Assembly: GCA_003161615.1 (NCBI GenBank)
Contig: PMOB01000014.1
Span: 1-64,000, forward strand
DNA: 64,000 nt
Source of the DNA: Actinomycetota bacterium
GTDB lineage: Bacteria > Actinomycetota > Thermoleophilia > Gaiellales > Gaiellaceae
Reading direction: 5' to 3'
Part shown: piece after piece, positions 7,546 through 15,596 of the stretch
Position numbering within the stretch: position 1 is the first letter of the stretch
Layout: the number at the start of each line of letters is the position of its first letter
Made by a program: the position numbers and the translations under genes
Notes under the pieces: generated by a model
The model's input: only the letters and a program-made list of their open reading frames with translations
The model's database searches: none
Told to the model about the DNA's origin: nothing

Positions 7546-8682
7546 ATGACCGACGTCCTGATTTACGCCGATTCGATGCGCTCTGCCGACATGCGGCACG
7601 CCGTGCCGCTCGCCGTGCCCGACCCCGTCCTCTACGCCGAGGCGAGCGGAACGAAGCACATGTTCACGCACTCGATGGAGGCCGCGCGCCTGCGCGAGCT
7701 CGGGCTGTTCGACGTCCACGTCTCCGAGGAGTTCGGGGTCGACGAGCTGATGCAGTCCGGGCTCAAGCGGCAGGAGATCCGCGCCCAGATCGCGGTTCGC
7801 CAGGTTGCGAGCCTCGGGCTGAAGAAGGCGTCCGTTCCCGAGGAGTTCCCCGTCTGGCTCGCCGATCGCCTGCGGTCCGAGGGCATCGAGATCGTGCCGG
7901 ACCAGGATCTCTTCGACGATCGCCGCCGCTCGAAGACCGAGGCGCAGCTCGCCGGGATGCGGCGCGCGCAACGCGCGGCCGAGGCGGCGATGGACACGTG
8001 CCGGGACATGCTCCGCCGCTCCGAGATCCGCGGCAACGACCTGATCCTCGACGGCGAGCCGCTCACGGTCGAGCGCGTCAAGGCGGCTATGAACGTCACG
8101 TTCGCCGAGCACGACACGACGCCCGACGAGTACATCGTCGCGCCGGGAGCGCAGGGCGCGGTCGGCCACGACATGGGCTCCGGCCCGATCGCCGCCAACA
8201 CGCCGCTCGTCGTCGACATCTTCCCCAAGGACAACTCCTCGGCCGTGTTCACGGACATGACACGCACGTTCGTCGTCGGCGAGGTGGCGGACGACGTGCG
8301 GGAGTGGCATCGCCTCTGCAAGGAGGCGCTCGACCGCGCGCTGTCAGAGATTCGCGCGGGCGTGGAGGGCAAGGCGGTCTTCGACGGCACGTGCGAGATC
8401 TTCGAAGCCGCCGGCGAGTTGACGCCCCGGACGAAGACGCCGGGCGAGCCGCTCGTGGACGGCTTCTTCCACGGGCTCGGCCACGGCGTCGGCCTCCAGG
8501 TGCACGAAGCGCCCGGGATGGGCCTCATCTCCGACAAGAAGCTCGTCGTGGGCGACGTCGTGACGGTCGAGCCGGGCCTCTACCGGCAGGGCTACGGCGG
8601 CGTCCGGCTCGAGGACATCGTCGTCGTCACCGAGAACGGCATCGAGAACCTCACGCAGTATCCGTACGACCTCGCGCCGTGA
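7546..8682 (+). CDS. M24-family metallopeptidase (Xaa-Pro aminopeptidase-like)
   Basis: 378 residues. The pita-bread catalytic domain occupies about 150-378 and shows all five metal ligands: Asp in VVDIFPKD, Asp in TDMTRTF, His in HGLGHGVGL, Glu in VVTVEPGLY and Glu in GVRLEDIVVV. The N-terminal 140 residues form the creatinase-like domain. The ATG was chosen because it opens the conserved region 60 bp from the divergent redox operon. The final stop overlaps the acetyl-CoA synthetase start as GTGA. It is likely a cytoplasmic dipeptidase or aminopeptidase; the exact specificity is not readable. Confidence 0.87.
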   Translation: MTDVLIYADSMRSADMRHAVPLAVPDPVLYAEASGTKHMFTHSMEAARLRELGLFDVHVSEEFGVDELMQSGLKRQEIRAQIAVRQVASLGLKKASVPEEFPVWLADRLRSEGIEIVPDQDLFDDRRRSKTEAQLAGMRRAQRAAEAAMDTCRDMLRRSEIRGNDLILDGEPLTVERVKAAMNVTFAEHDTTPDEYIVAPGAQGAVGHDMGSGPIAANTPLVVDIFPKDNSSAVFTDMTRTFVVGEVADDVREWHRLCKEALDRALSEIRAGVEGKAVFDGTCEIFEAAGELTPRTKTPGEPLVDGFFHGLGHGVGLQVHEAPGMGLISDKKLVVGDVVTVEPGLYRQGYGGVRLEDIVVVTENGIENLTQYPYDLAP

Positions 8683-10652
8683 GCGACCCCACGCCGGCGC
8701 ACTCGATCGAGACGATGCTCCTCGAGGAGCGGACGTATCCGCCGCCCGCGGACTTCGCGGCGCAGGCAAACGCGCGAGGCGACATCTACGACGTCCCGTT
8801 CGAGGAGTTCTGGGAGCGGGAGGGCCGGGAGCGGCTGACCTGGTTCGAAGCCTTCAACGAGCTCTACGAGTGGGAGCCGCCGTACGCGAAGTGGTACCTC
8901 GGCGGCAAGCTCAATGTCTGCTTCAACTGCGTCGACCGGCACGTCGAAGCGGGCGCGGGCGAGCAGGTCGCGTTCCACTGGGAGGGCGAGCCCGACGGCG
9001 AGACCCGCACGATCACCTACGCGGACCTCCAGCGCGACGTCGTCCGCTTCGCGAATGCGCTCAAGAAGCTCGGCGTGCGCAAGGGGACGCCGGTCGCGAT
9101 CTACATGGGGATGGTCCCGGAGCTGCCGGTGGCGATGCTGGCGTGCACGCGGCTCGGCGCTCCGCACACCGTCGTCTTCGGCGGCTTCTCCGCCGACTCG
9201 CTCTCGGGCCGGATGAACGACATGAAATGCGAGGTCCTCATCACCCAGGACGAGGCCTGGCGGCGCGGCTCGACCGTCCCGCTGAAGAAGGTGGCCGACG
9301 AGGCGATGGCCGACGCGCCCGCCGCGAAGAGCTGCGTCGTCCTCCGCCGCACCGGCAACGACGTGCCGATGCAGGAGGGCCGCGACCACTGGTGGCACGA
9401 GCTCGAGGCGGACTGCTCCGACGACGCCGAGTCGTGTCCGTGCGAGCCGATGGATAGCGAGGACCTGCTCTTCCTCATGTACACGAGTGGCACGACCGCG
9501 AAGCCGAAGGGAATCATCCACACGACTGCCGGCTACCTCACCGGCGTCGCGGCGACGCACAACTACATCTTCGACCTGAAGCCCGACTCCGACGTCTACT
9601 GGTGCGCCGCCGACATCGGCTGGATCACCGGCCACAGCTACATCGTCTACGGGCCGCTCTGCAACCGCACGACGTCCGTCCTCTACGAAGGGACGCCGGA
9701 CTTCCCCGACAAGGACCGCTGGTGGTCGATCGTGGAGAAGTACAAGGTGACGATCCTCTACACGGCGCCGACGGCGATCCGCTCGCACATGAAGTGGGGG
9801 CCGGAGTTCGCGCAGCAGCACGACCTCTCGTCGCTGCGCCTGCTCGGCTCGGTCGGCGAGCCGATCAACCCGGAGGCCTGGATCTGGTACCGCGAGAACA
9901 TCGGCGCCGACCGGACGCCGATCGTCGACACGTGGTGGCAGACCGAGACGGGGATGATCCTGATCACGCCGCTGCCGGGGATCACGACGCTGAAGCCGGG
10001 CTCGGCGACACGCCCCTTCCCGGGTGTCGATGCCGGGATCTACGACGAGCAGGGCAACGAGGTCGGTCCGGGCGGAGGCGGCTACCTCGTCCTCAAGAAG
10101 CCGTGGCCCGCGATGCTGCGCGGCATCTTCGGCGACGACGAGCGGTACCGCGAGACGTACTGGTCGCGCTACGAGGACGTCTACCTCGCCGGCGACGGCG
10201 CGCGGATCGACCGGGACGGCGACTTCTGGCTGCTCGGCCGGATCGACGACGTGATGAACGTCTCTGGCCACCGCATCTCCACGATCGAGGTCGAGTCGGC
10301 GCTCGTCGACCACCACGACGTCGCCGAGGCCGCGGTCTGCTCCCGCGCGGACGCGGTGACGGGCGAGGCGATCGTCGCCTACGTGACGCTGAAGGGTGGC
10401 GCCGACGGTTCGGTCGAGAAGCTCGAGGAGCTCCGCAACCACGTGGCGGAGAAGATCGGGCCGATCGCGAAGCCCGCGAACATCGTCTTCACGCCGGAGC
10501 TTCCCAAGACCCGCAGCGGCAAGATCATGCGCCGCCTGCTTCGGGACGTCGCGAACAACCGCCAGCTCGGCGATACCACGACGCTCGCCGATCCGACCGT
10601 GGTCTCCGAGATCGCGAAGCGGGCAACGGAGGAGAAGTCCGAAGACGCCTAG
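8679..10652 (+). CDS. acs: Acetyl-CoA synthetase
   Basis: 657 residues, the normal length for AMP-forming acetyl-CoA synthetase, converting acetate, ATP and CoA to acetyl-CoA. Diagnostic motifs are YTSGTTAKPKGIIHT (ATP loop), the IGWITGHSY block, WWQTETGM (acetate pocket with the family Trp), and the C-terminal PKTRSGKIMRR whose Lys is the acylation-regulated catalytic residue. The start is a GTG overlapping the preceding stop codon. A deacetylase partner is not seen nearby. A related propionyl- or acyl-CoA synthetase is the only realistic alternative. Confidence 0.93.
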   Translation: MSDPTPAHSIETMLLEERTYPPPADFAAQANARGDIYDVPFEEFWEREGRERLTWFEAFNELYEWEPPYAKWYLGGKLNVCFNCVDRHVEAGAGEQVAFHWEGEPDGETRTITYADLQRDVVRFANALKKLGVRKGTPVAIYMGMVPELPVAMLACTRLGAPHTVVFGGFSADSLSGRMNDMKCEVLITQDEAWRRGSTVPLKKVADEAMADAPAAKSCVVLRRTGNDVPMQEGRDHWWHELEADCSDDAESCPCEPMDSEDLLFLMYTSGTTAKPKGIIHTTAGYLTGVAATHNYIFDLKPDSDVYWCAADIGWITGHSYIVYGPLCNRTTSVLYEGTPDFPDKDRWWSIVEKYKVTILYTAPTAIRSHMKWGPEFAQQHDLSSLRLLGSVGEPINPEAWIWYRENIGADRTPIVDTWWQTETGMILITPLPGITTLKPGSATRPFPGVDAGIYDEQGNEVGPGGGGYLVLKKPWPAMLRGIFGDDERYRETYWSRYEDVYLAGDGARIDRDGDFWLLGRIDDVMNVSGHRISTIEVESALVDHHDVAEAAVCSRADAVTGEAIVAYVTLKGGADGSVEKLEELRNHVAEKIGPIAKPANIVFTPELPKTRSGKIMRRLLRDVANNRQLGDTTTLADPTVVSEIAKRATEEKSEDA

Positions 10653-10803
10653 AGGCTTGGCTCCGTCGGGGCCGAATGGTAGAAACGCACCTCTGCGGAT
10701 AGCGGCGCAGGTCGAAGGCACTCCAACGGGCGGCTCCGGGTCAGGTGCCAACTGGACCGCCGACCTCGCAACGAAACGCCGCTGTTCGCTTTCTTCGCTG
10801 GAT

Positions 10804-10828
10804 GCGCCGGGCCCTCGGGCCCGTGCGC
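10804..10828 (+). other. GC-rich hairpin downstream of acs
   Basis: GCGC-CGGGCC-CTCG-GGCCCG-T-GCGC forms a 10-bp stem with one bulged T, in the 200-base gap after acs. There is no T-run. It could act as a factor-dependent terminator or belong to the leader of the next gene. The rest of 10653-10850 shows nothing recognisable. Confidence 0.4.
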
Positions 10829-10853
10829 GCCCGCGTTGAGCCATAGTGCGGTG

Positions 10854-11144
10854 ATGTTCACCCTGGTCAACCACCATCACCTCTCGGAACCGATTCCGGA
10901 TTCGGCCTACGCGGAGCTCACCGCTCGTTTCCCCGAAATGCGTGAGCGCGGGCTGCGAACATTCCAGATCATCGAGGTGGCTGCCGACCACGTAATCCTG
11001 GTCGCTGTCTTCGACTCCGGCGAGGCAGCGGACACGGTCAGCGAACTAATAGGCAGCCCCTGGTTGCGCGAACACGTGATTCCACGACTCTCGAGCCCGA
11101 CCGAGCAAAGCGTCGGCGAAGCGATCTTCTCGCTCGGGTTCTAA
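10854..11144 (+). CDS. Small hypothetical protein, dimeric alpha/beta-barrel-like
   Basis: 96 residues (MFTLVNHHHLSEP...). The pattern beta strand, helix (SAYAELTARFPEMRERG), strand (FQIIEVAADHVILVAVFDS), helix (EAADTVSELIGSPWLREHV) recalls ABM/EthD-type ferredoxin-like folds, but no family motif fixes a function. A GTG three bases earlier is an equally possible start. It is flanked by the first copy of the 31-bp repeat. Codon choice is less biased than in the neighbours, hinting at an acquired gene. Confidence 0.55.
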   Translation: MFTLVNHHHLSEPIPDSAYAELTARFPEMRERGLRTFQIIEVAADHVILVAVFDSGEAADTVSELIGSPWLREHVIPRLSSPTEQSVGEAIFSLGF

Positions 11145-11196
11145 CGCCGGATCCGCAACACGTTCACCGCGTGAGCCAGGTGAGAGTCCCGCTGGG

Positions 11197-11227
11197 CTGC
11201 GCCAGTGTTCGGAAATGTCGCCCGACC
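11197..11227 (+). repeat. 31-bp dispersed repeat, copy 1
   Basis: Core GCCAGTGTTCGGAAATGTC; differs from copy 2 at five of 31 positions. It lies between the ABM-like gene and the 3' end of the phosphotransferase gene. Confidence 0.75.
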
Positions 11228-11275
11228 TCGGGTCGGACGCGGATCGCGTCCGGACGGTCGATTCGCTACTGCAGC

Positions 11276-12034
11276 TCAGGGCGCTCGGACTTCGGCGAGC
11301 CGCTCGGCTGCGAACTCGTGATACCCGCTGGTGTAGCCGAGGGCGGCGTCCCAGGCGGCCCACGCTTGCGCGGCAACGTCGTAGGTGTCGTCGTCGAGAC
11401 CGACGGCGTTGTATGGCAAAACCAGGTCGAGGTCGGGGACGTCGACCCGCGACTCATCCCAGTCGATCAGCCCGACCCGATCCGCGGTCATGCGGATGTT
11501 GCCCGGGGTGGGGTCGCCGTGCACGACGCACCGCTCTCGTCCGCTGAGCCGCGCCCAAACTGCTCGGCATCGAGCGACACCCTCCGGCGGCATCGCGCCA
11601 AGGTCGATCCTCGTCGCGGTTTCCACGTGCAGGAAGTCGATCGACGACCGCCAGCCCGGACGCTGGGGCCAGTCGCGCGTCAATCGGTGCAACTGGCGGA
11701 ACGTGTCGGCGACACGACGCCACTCGGCCTCCGTTTCGGGTGGCCCGCCCTCCACGTAGCTCATCACGACCAGACCATCGACGAAGTCCCGGCCGTCGGT
11801 GGTCGGAATCGGCACCGGCACCGCCATCCCTTCACGATCGAGGTATCGCAGCAACTCCGTTTCCCACGCCAGGTCGACGTCGCTGCGCCGATCGCTGCGC
11901 CTGCCGAGCCGAGCGACGGCGAGCTGCCCGTTGACGCGCACGCTCCACACCTCGTTGACGCCTCCGGCAGTGAGCGGTTCGATCCGAGCGACGTCCTCGC
12001 CCCACCGATCGAGTGCCTCCCATCCCACGGCCAC
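11276..12034 (-). CDS. Aminoglycoside-phosphotransferase-family kinase
   Basis: 252 residues. The APH/choline-kinase fold is shown by LTAGGVNEVWSV (nucleotide loop), VVHGDPTPGNIR (catalytic loop with the HGD and Asn of the family) and VGLIDWDES (metal-binding Asp). The family phosphorylates small hydroxylated molecules such as aminoglycosides, macrolides, homoserine or fructosamine. Nothing here points to a resistance role. The gene stands alone, bounded on both sides by copies of the 31-bp repeat, with reduced codon bias compared with the core genes around it. Confidence 0.82.
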   Translation of the reverse strand: MAVGWEALDRWGEDVARIEPLTAGGVNEVWSVRVNGQLAVARLGRRSDRRSDVDLAWETELLRYLDREGMAVPVPIPTTDGRDFVDGLVVMSYVEGGPPETEAEWRRVADTFRQLHRLTRDWPQRPGWRSSIDFLHVETATRIDLGAMPPEGVARCRAVWARLSGRERCVVHGDPTPGNIRMTADRVGLIDWDESRVDVPDLDLVLPYNAVGLDDDTYDVAAQAWAAWDAALGYTSGYHEFAAERLAEVRAP

Positions 12035-12059
12035 ATCATCACGGAAGGACGCGCATCGC

Positions 12060-12090
12060 CTGCGCCAGTGCTCGGGAATGTCACCTGACG
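12060..12090 (+). repeat. 31-bp dispersed repeat, copy 2
   Basis: Core GCCAGTGCTCGGGAATGTCA, identical over 20 bases to copy 3. Located just upstream of the phosphotransferase start and downstream of the next lipoprotein gene. Confidence 0.8.
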
Positions 12091-12127
12091 GGCGCGGCCG
12101 CGGGGCAGTTCGAGCGGCGGCCGCTTG

Positions 12128-12571
12128 CTACCTCAGCGACCTGATGGTGGCGTTGAGCGCACCAACGACCTTGCGTCGGGCTGCGGCGGAGGTGCCCCGG
12201 TGCAGCACCACGATGAGATTAGAGCGCCAGAAGTTCCTTTGCGTCGGAGCGGCCCCTTGTTCACCTGCCGTTGCGTCTCGGACAGTCGCGTAGACCGTCA
12301 GCGCGCCGACAACGCTCCTCAGGCCGGTTCCCAAGGAGGAAATCTGGATGAGGTAGGCCCGGATGACCGGTCGATCGCCGTCTCCGTAAATCAAGGTGTC
12401 GAAGAGGCGGATGCCATGCTGCGAGAAGGTTGTCTCGACTTGCTGCGGCGTCACCTTCAGTTGGGTCTGGCCGGTCGTCGTTTGCCTGGTGGCTGCTCCA
12501 CATCCGGCGAGGGTGACGGTGAGCGCGAGGGTGACGGTGAGCGCGATCGCCGCGAGAAGTGCCTTCCTCAT
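12128..12571 (-). CDS. Small lipoprotein, function unknown
   Basis: 147 residues. The N-terminus MRKALLAAIALTVTLALTVTLAGCG is a lipoprotein signal peptide with lipobox LAGC. The hydrophobic region contains a short internal duplication (ALTVTLALTVTLA) mirrored at DNA level. The mature part (about 125 residues: VETTFSQHGIRLFDT, YLIQISSLGTG) has no motif I recognise. It sits between copies 2 and 3 of the 31-bp repeat. Surface anchoring is well supported; role unknown. Confidence 0.72.
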   Translation of the reverse strand: MRKALLAAIALTVTLALTVTLAGCGAATRQTTTGQTQLKVTPQQVETTFSQHGIRLFDTLIYGDGDRPVIRAYLIQISSLGTGLRSVVGALTVYATVRDATAGEQGAAPTQRNFWRSNLIVVLHRGTSAAARRKVVGALNATIRSLR

Positions 12572-12626
12572 CGGGCTTGGAGTCTGCGCCGCCCTCCGCC
12601 TCCACGCAAGTGGGGGAATCGCTGAC

Positions 12627-12657
12627 TTGGGCCAGTGCTCGGGAATGTCACTCGACC
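12627..12657 (+). repeat. 31-bp dispersed repeat, copy 3
   Basis: Same 20-base core as copy 2; flanks differ at both ends. Placed upstream of the 147-residue lipoprotein gene and downstream of the 212-residue one. Confidence 0.8.
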
Positions 12658-12680
12658 GGTTCGGGGCGACCTCGCCGGTG

Positions 12681-13319
12681 TTATTGGAGAGCCGGTCGCA
12701 TACGGGCCGCGAGGTGATGGGCCATCGATGGGAAGTTGACTCCCGCCCCTCCGCTATAAACGACGACGAGCAGCGCGCGGCCTTCTTGCAGGAGCATTCT
12801 CCAGATCATTCCCGGAGGCCTACCAGTCGGCGTCTGGGGCTGCAGACCAAATGCGAGAAGCGTGGCGTGGGCGCGCCCGACGGTGAGTCCCCGTTCGGCG
12901 TGCAGAGAGATCCCGTCCGTGAACCCGTCGGGGGTCGTGATGGTGCGCTTGGTGGTGTAGCTGCGTGTCGCGTTCGTGTAGGTGGCAGCTGCCCTGGAGG
13001 TGGTGGCGAACACCTGCACGGTGGCAGCCAGGGTCTTGTGGGGATAGACGGTGTGACTGCCCGGAGGCCCGGGCGGGAAGAAGGCGCGGACTGCGCAACC
13101 GGTTGCCGGCGGTGGACAGGCAGTGGTCCGATGGTTCGCCTGAACAGGTGTGCGGGCTGCCTTCCAGCGGGGTGCGAGATCGGCGGCGATGGGCGCAATG
13201 CGAGTTGCGAGCCGCTGATCGGCCGGTCGTAGAGGCACGGCGGATCCGCAGGCGCAAAGGAAGACCGCTGCGCCGATCGCGGCTGACGAGCCGATGGCGA
13301 GAACGCGGTGTCGCTTCAC
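12681..13319 (-). CDS. Lipoprotein of unknown function
   Basis: 212 residues from a GTG start (VKRHRVLAIGSSAAIGAAVFLCACGS). Longer in-frame starts add a region that does not look like a signal peptide. Lipobox LCAC. The mature protein contains CPPPATGC, strand-rich segments (TVQVFATTSRAAATYTNA) and a C-terminal GRALLVVVYSGG block, similar in layout to PknH-type or other actinobacterial sensor-like lipoproteins, but that is a loose resemblance. Function unknown. Another member of the repeat-flanked accessory group. Confidence 0.65.
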   Translation of the reverse strand: MKRHRVLAIGSSAAIGAAVFLCACGSAVPLRPADQRLATRIAPIAADLAPRWKAARTPVQANHRTTACPPPATGCAVRAFFPPGPPGSHTVYPHKTLAATVQVFATTSRAAATYTNATRSYTTKRTITTPDGFTDGISLHAERGLTVGRAHATLLAFGLQPQTPTGRPPGMIWRMLLQEGRALLVVVYSGGAGVNFPSMAHHLAARMRPALQ

Positions 13320-13419
13320 GGGTCGAACGGTAGGAGTTCCTCTCGCTGGCTGCAACGGTGCCTAGGCGAAGTGGCGTAAGCAGTTGGTCGTGTGCGCCAG
13401 TGAGCCCTCTCGCCTGAGA

Positions 13420-14685
13420 TCAGCCGTCGAGTAGCGGCTCGAAGCGGGCCGGATCGTCGAACGGCCCGATCACCGCGAGGCGGAAGCGGTCGGCTGAGAT
13501 CAGCTCCTGCGCGACACGCGCGACGTCCTCGCCGGTAACCGCGTCGAGTCCGGCGACCACCTCGTCCGGATCGGGCAGGCGCCTCTCCAGAACCTCGCGC
13601 CTCAGCCCGAACATCATCAGCCCTTGCGGGCTCTCGAGCTGGAGGACGAAGCGGCCCTTCGCGAAGCTCCGCGCTTTCTCCAGCTCGTCGGTGGGGAGCG
13701 GCTCGGCGGCGATCTTCCGCAGTTCCGCGGCGATCGTGCCGACCGCCTCGTCGATCCGGGCGATGTCGACTCCCGCCTGCGTGTAGAACGTCCCCGCATC
13801 GGTGTAGCTGTGGTTCAGCGCGTAGACGTAGTAGGCGAGGCCGCGCCGCTCCCGCACCTCGGTGAAGAGGCGCGAGGACATGCCGCCGCCGAGCGCGGTG
13901 GCGAGGAGTTGGACGGCGTAGCGATCGGGGTGCCCGATCGGGATGCTGTGGACGCCGAGGCAGACGTGCGCCTGGTCGGACTGCTTGGAGAAGACGCGGA
14001 CGCGGCCGTTCGCGTACGGCGCGACCGGTTCCGGCTCGCCCGTGTCCGCCGCGGCGAGATCGCCGAGCAGCTCCTGCGCCCGCTCGAGGACGCCGCCGCC
14101 GACGCGGCCGGCGACGCCGAGCACCATCCGCGACGGCTTGTACCAGCGGTCGAGATAGCCCATGAACGTCTCGCGCGTCGCGCCGCGCACGGTCTCCTTG
14201 CGGCCGATGATCTCCCGGCCGAGAGGCTGGTCGCCGTAGAGGAGCTCCTCGTAGACGCCGCCGATGAAGTCGCGCGGCGTGTCGAAGTACATGTTCATCT
14301 CCTCGACGATCACGCCCTTCTCGCGCTCGATCTCCTCCTCCGCGAAACGGGAGTTACGGAGCATGTCGACGAGGACGTCGAGCGCGACGTCGCGGTTCTC
14401 GGCGGCACACCTGACGTAGTACGTCGTCGTCTCCTTGCCGGTGAACGCGTTGAACTCGCCGCCGATCGCATCGATCTCGCCGGCGATGTCCCGCGCGGTC
14501 GGCCGCCGCTCCGTTCCCTTGAAGAACATGTGCTCCGAGAAGTGCGCAATGCCGCCCGTGTCGGCCGTCTCGTAGCGGGAGCCGACCGCGAGCCCCAGCA
14601 TCACCGTGACCGACTGCGCGTGCGGCAGATCGGCCGTGAGCACGCGAAGGCCGTTGTCGAGCGTGGTGCGTTCGAAGATCGTCAC
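13420..14685 (-). CDS. M16-family zinc peptidase (processing-peptidase type)
   Basis: 421 residues, the single-unit size typical of bacterial M16B peptidases. The inverted zinc motif is HFSEH (HxxEH) in IAHFSEHMFFKG, and the distal Glu ligand is in EKGVIVEEMNMY. FNAFTGKETTTYYV is the usual following strand. The C-terminal half contains the catalytically inactive repeat with the R/Y loop (RRGLAYYVYALNHSYTDAGTF). It acts on peptides in the cytoplasm. In many actinobacteria this gene follows pnp, which is not the case here. Confidence 0.9.
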   Translation of the reverse strand: MTIFERTTLDNGLRVLTADLPHAQSVTVMLGLAVGSRYETADTGGIAHFSEHMFFKGTERRPTARDIAGEIDAIGGEFNAFTGKETTTYYVRCAAENRDVALDVLVDMLRNSRFAEEEIEREKGVIVEEMNMYFDTPRDFIGGVYEELLYGDQPLGREIIGRKETVRGATRETFMGYLDRWYKPSRMVLGVAGRVGGGVLERAQELLGDLAAADTGEPEPVAPYANGRVRVFSKQSDQAHVCLGVHSIPIGHPDRYAVQLLATALGGGMSSRLFTEVRERRGLAYYVYALNHSYTDAGTFYTQAGVDIARIDEAVGTIAAELRKIAAEPLPTDELEKARSFAKGRFVLQLESPQGLMMFGLRREVLERRLPDPDEVVAGLDAVTGEDVARVAQELISADRFRLAVIGPFDDPARFEPLLDG

Positions 14686-14714
14686 CCCTCGTCGATCGTA
14701 TAGACCTCCTTCTC

Positions 14715-15596
14715 GTGCTCGGCGACCAGACCAGACGCGCCATCGCCGCGCAGCCCGAGTGGCTCGCGCAGGTGCCGACCGGCCTGCGCCTCCCCGACGG
14801 TGCGCGTGTCCTTTTCACCGGCTGCGGGACGTCCTTCCACGCGGCGATGACCGGAGGAGACGCCGTGCAGGCGCTCGAGCTCGTGCTGCGTCCCGGCCGC
14901 GATGCCGATCTCCTAGTGCTCGTCTCGCACGAGGGAGAGACGCCGCTGACGCTCGCCGCGGCGCAGGCGTGGGAGGGCCCGCGCTGGCTCGTCACCGGCA
15001 AGGCCGACGGGCCGATCGCCGAGCTCTGCGAGGAGGTGATCGTCTGCACGCCGGCGATCGAGGAGAGCTGGTGCCACACGGCGAGCTACACATCCGCCGT
15101 CGCCGCGCTCGCGGCGCTGCGCGGCGAGGACATCTCGTGGCTGCCGGACGCTGTCGCCGCCGAGCTCGAAGCGCCTCTTCCCACGTTCGGCGAGCAGGAA
15201 CGCTTCCTCGTTGCAGGCGCCGGACGCGAACTCGCAACGGCGCACGAGGCGGTGCTGAAGCTGCGCGAGGGAGCCTGGGTTGCGGCCGAGGCGGACGAGA
15301 CCGAGCAGCTCCTGCACGGCTACCTCGCCGCCGTCGACGAGTCGGTGCGCGCCTTCGTCCTCGAAGGAGAGGGAGTCGCGGCGCAGCGCGCGGCGGCCGC
15401 GGCGGCGGCGCTCGCAAAGCTCGGCTGCGAGGTCGACCTCGTCCCGACGCGGCATCCCGTCGTCGACATCGTCCGCTTTCAGAGGCTGACGCTGGCCATC
15501 GCCGAGGCGCGCGGGCGCGAACCGGACCGGATCCGGCGCCACGACCAGCGCTGGGCCGACGCCGCCGCGGCGGCCAAGGCCGACAACGCGTCGTAG
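14715..15596 (+). CDS. SIS-domain protein (GlmS isomerase-domain-like)
   Basis: 293 residues from a GTG start. Two SIS-type sugar-phosphate domains: VLFTGCGTSFHAA is the phosphosugar-binding loop, followed by VSHEGETPLTL; the second domain starts at FLVAGAGRELATA and has LKLREGAWVAAEADETEQLLHG. It resembles the C-terminal isomerase half of GlmS without the glutaminase half. It may deaminate or isomerise an amino-sugar phosphate. The intergenic distance to the divergent M16 gene is only 29 bp. Substrate unknown. Confidence 0.8.
   Translation: MLGDQTRRAIAAQPEWLAQVPTGLRLPDGARVLFTGCGTSFHAAMTGGDAVQALELVLRPGRDADLLVLVSHEGETPLTLAAAQAWEGPRWLVTGKADGPIAELCEEVIVCTPAIEESWCHTASYTSAVAALAALRGEDISWLPDAVAAELEAPLPTFGEQERFLVAGAGRELATAHEAVLKLREGAWVAAEADETEQLLHGYLAAVDESVRAFVLEGEGVAAQRAAAAAAALAKLGCEVDLVPTRHPVVDIVRFQRLTLAIAEARGREPDRIRRHDQRWADAAAAAKADNAS

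Noticed and set aside
10653-10850. A small gene in the 200-base gap after acs.
   Set aside because: No frame with a start, ribosome site and protein-like composition; only a GC-rich hairpin is visible.
11197-13402. A chromosomal integron array with attC sites.
   Set aside because: The 31-bp repeats lack a clear inverted pair of RYYYAAC and GTTRRRY ends and no integrase is seen. A fourth match at 13393-13402 is only ten bases (TGCGCCAGTG) and was not counted.
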